Source of the DNA: an uncultured Bacteroidota bacterium
Lineage (GTDB): Bacteria > Bacteroidota > Bacteroidia > JADZBD01
Reading direction: 5' to 3'
Length of the DNA: 64,000 nt
Assembly (NCBI GenBank): GCA_937924855.1
Contig: CALEYQ010000080.1
Span: 62,001 to 126,000 of the forward strand
The notes under the pieces are model-generated. The model worked only from the letters and a program-made list of their open reading frames with translations, was not told the DNA's origin and did no database searches. Shown here in pieces: positions 63,844-64,000 of this stretch. The position numbers and the translations under genes were made by a program. Position 1 is the first letter of the stretch, and each line of letters starts with the position of its first letter.

Positions 63844-64000
63844 TCAGGAAAGCGGCTCAATTTTAAATTCGTAAAATTCCATAATCTGATTGGCCAGTAA
63901 TTTTTTGCAGGCCTCCTCTACTTTAATTTTTGCCGTTTTTTCGTCCGGCGCTTCAATTTCAAGGGTGATGTGTTTCCCGATTCTCACGTTTCCAATTTCC
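63844..64000 (-). CDS. purS: Phosphoribosylformylglycinamidine synthase subunit PurS, partial
   Basis: Only the C-terminal 51 residues lie in the window; the gene runs off the right edge. The visible sequence reads VRIGKHITLEIEAP, then a helix with ACKKLLANQIMEFYEFKIEPL, which matches the second half of PurS (GKxIEL and LLANPVIExY segments). PurS is the small subunit that joins PurL and PurQ in the fourth step of purine synthesis. The TGA is at 63844-63846, directly after the isoaspartyl peptidase stop. Confidence 0.8.
   Translation of the reverse strand, partial: EIGNVRIGKHITLEIEAPDEKTAKIKVEEACKKLLANQIMEFYEFKIEPLS

Overview
The window is from a member of the phylum Bacteroidota. The evidence is a gliding/type IX secretion (T9SS) locus porP-gldK-gldL-gldM-gldN, secreted proteins with T9SS type A and type B C-terminal signals, families largely confined to the phylum (DUF3822, the Bacteroidota DUF2795 protein, the long form of SecA), and promoters of the form TTTG-N18-20-TAnnTTTG used by the Bacteroidota primary sigma factor. 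Shine-Dalgarno sequences are mostly absent and TTG or GTG starts are fairly common. Genus and order cannot be fixed from the sequence. Coding density is very high: no gene-free stretch exceeds 300 bases, and the longest (about 266 bases) lies between topA and miaB. I see no tRNA, rRNA, CRISPR array, insertion sequence or prophage.

Layout. 1-3100: the tail of a T9SS-secreted protein, a CoA-type Nudix hydrolase, a 61-residue unknown, pyrF and prfA. 3144-11821: a co-directional minus-strand block for nucleotide-sugar chemistry and surface polysaccharide (PHP-type tyrosine phosphatase, WbpP-like epimerase, RfbB, UDP-HexNAc 6-dehydrogenase, WlbA- and WlbB-like enzymes, a UXS-like decarboxylase). 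It also holds an aminotransferase and a macro-domain/acylphosphatase fusion. 11907-26772: mostly plus-strand genes (TPR-SpoIIE phosphatase, dnaX, a type B T9SS adhesin-like protein, an M16 protease, NADP isocitrate dehydrogenase, DUF3822-rsmD-coaD and a thioredoxin-fold protein), with a RecD-like helicase on the minus strand. 26769-33711: a complete compact histidine operon hisG-D-C-B-H-A-F-IE. It is preceded by a readable ribosome-stalling attenuator: a short leader ORF with three consecutive His codons and mutually exclusive hairpins ending in an intrinsic terminator. 33892-39636: a ChaN-like protein, tag, an ABC-F ATPase, an SDR, a YdjM-family membrane protein and DUF2461.

39683-49584: gldN, gldM, gldL, gldK and porP, then a ureohydrolase-fold protein that has lost half of its metal ligands, and topA. 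These all read on the minus strand. 49851-56764: miaB, a sigma-54-type AAA+ activator with no sensor domain, lptE, a Lys/Glu-rich TPR protein, secG, groES and groEL. 56832-64000: secA, DUF2795, a cobalamin adenosyltransferase, a LolD/MacB-type ATPase, a methyltransferase, an isoaspartyl peptidase and the end of purS.

A large share of the window serves the cell envelope: sugar-nucleotide supply, LPS transport (LptE), general export (SecG, SecA), type IX export and gliding (PorP, GldK-N), and several exported products. The most noteworthy items are the his attenuator, the macro-acylphosphatase fusion, the degenerate ureohydrolase beside the T9SS locus, and conspicuous RNA or DNA palindromes upstream of gldK and topA. 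No wholly new multi-gene system can be demonstrated from the sequence alone.
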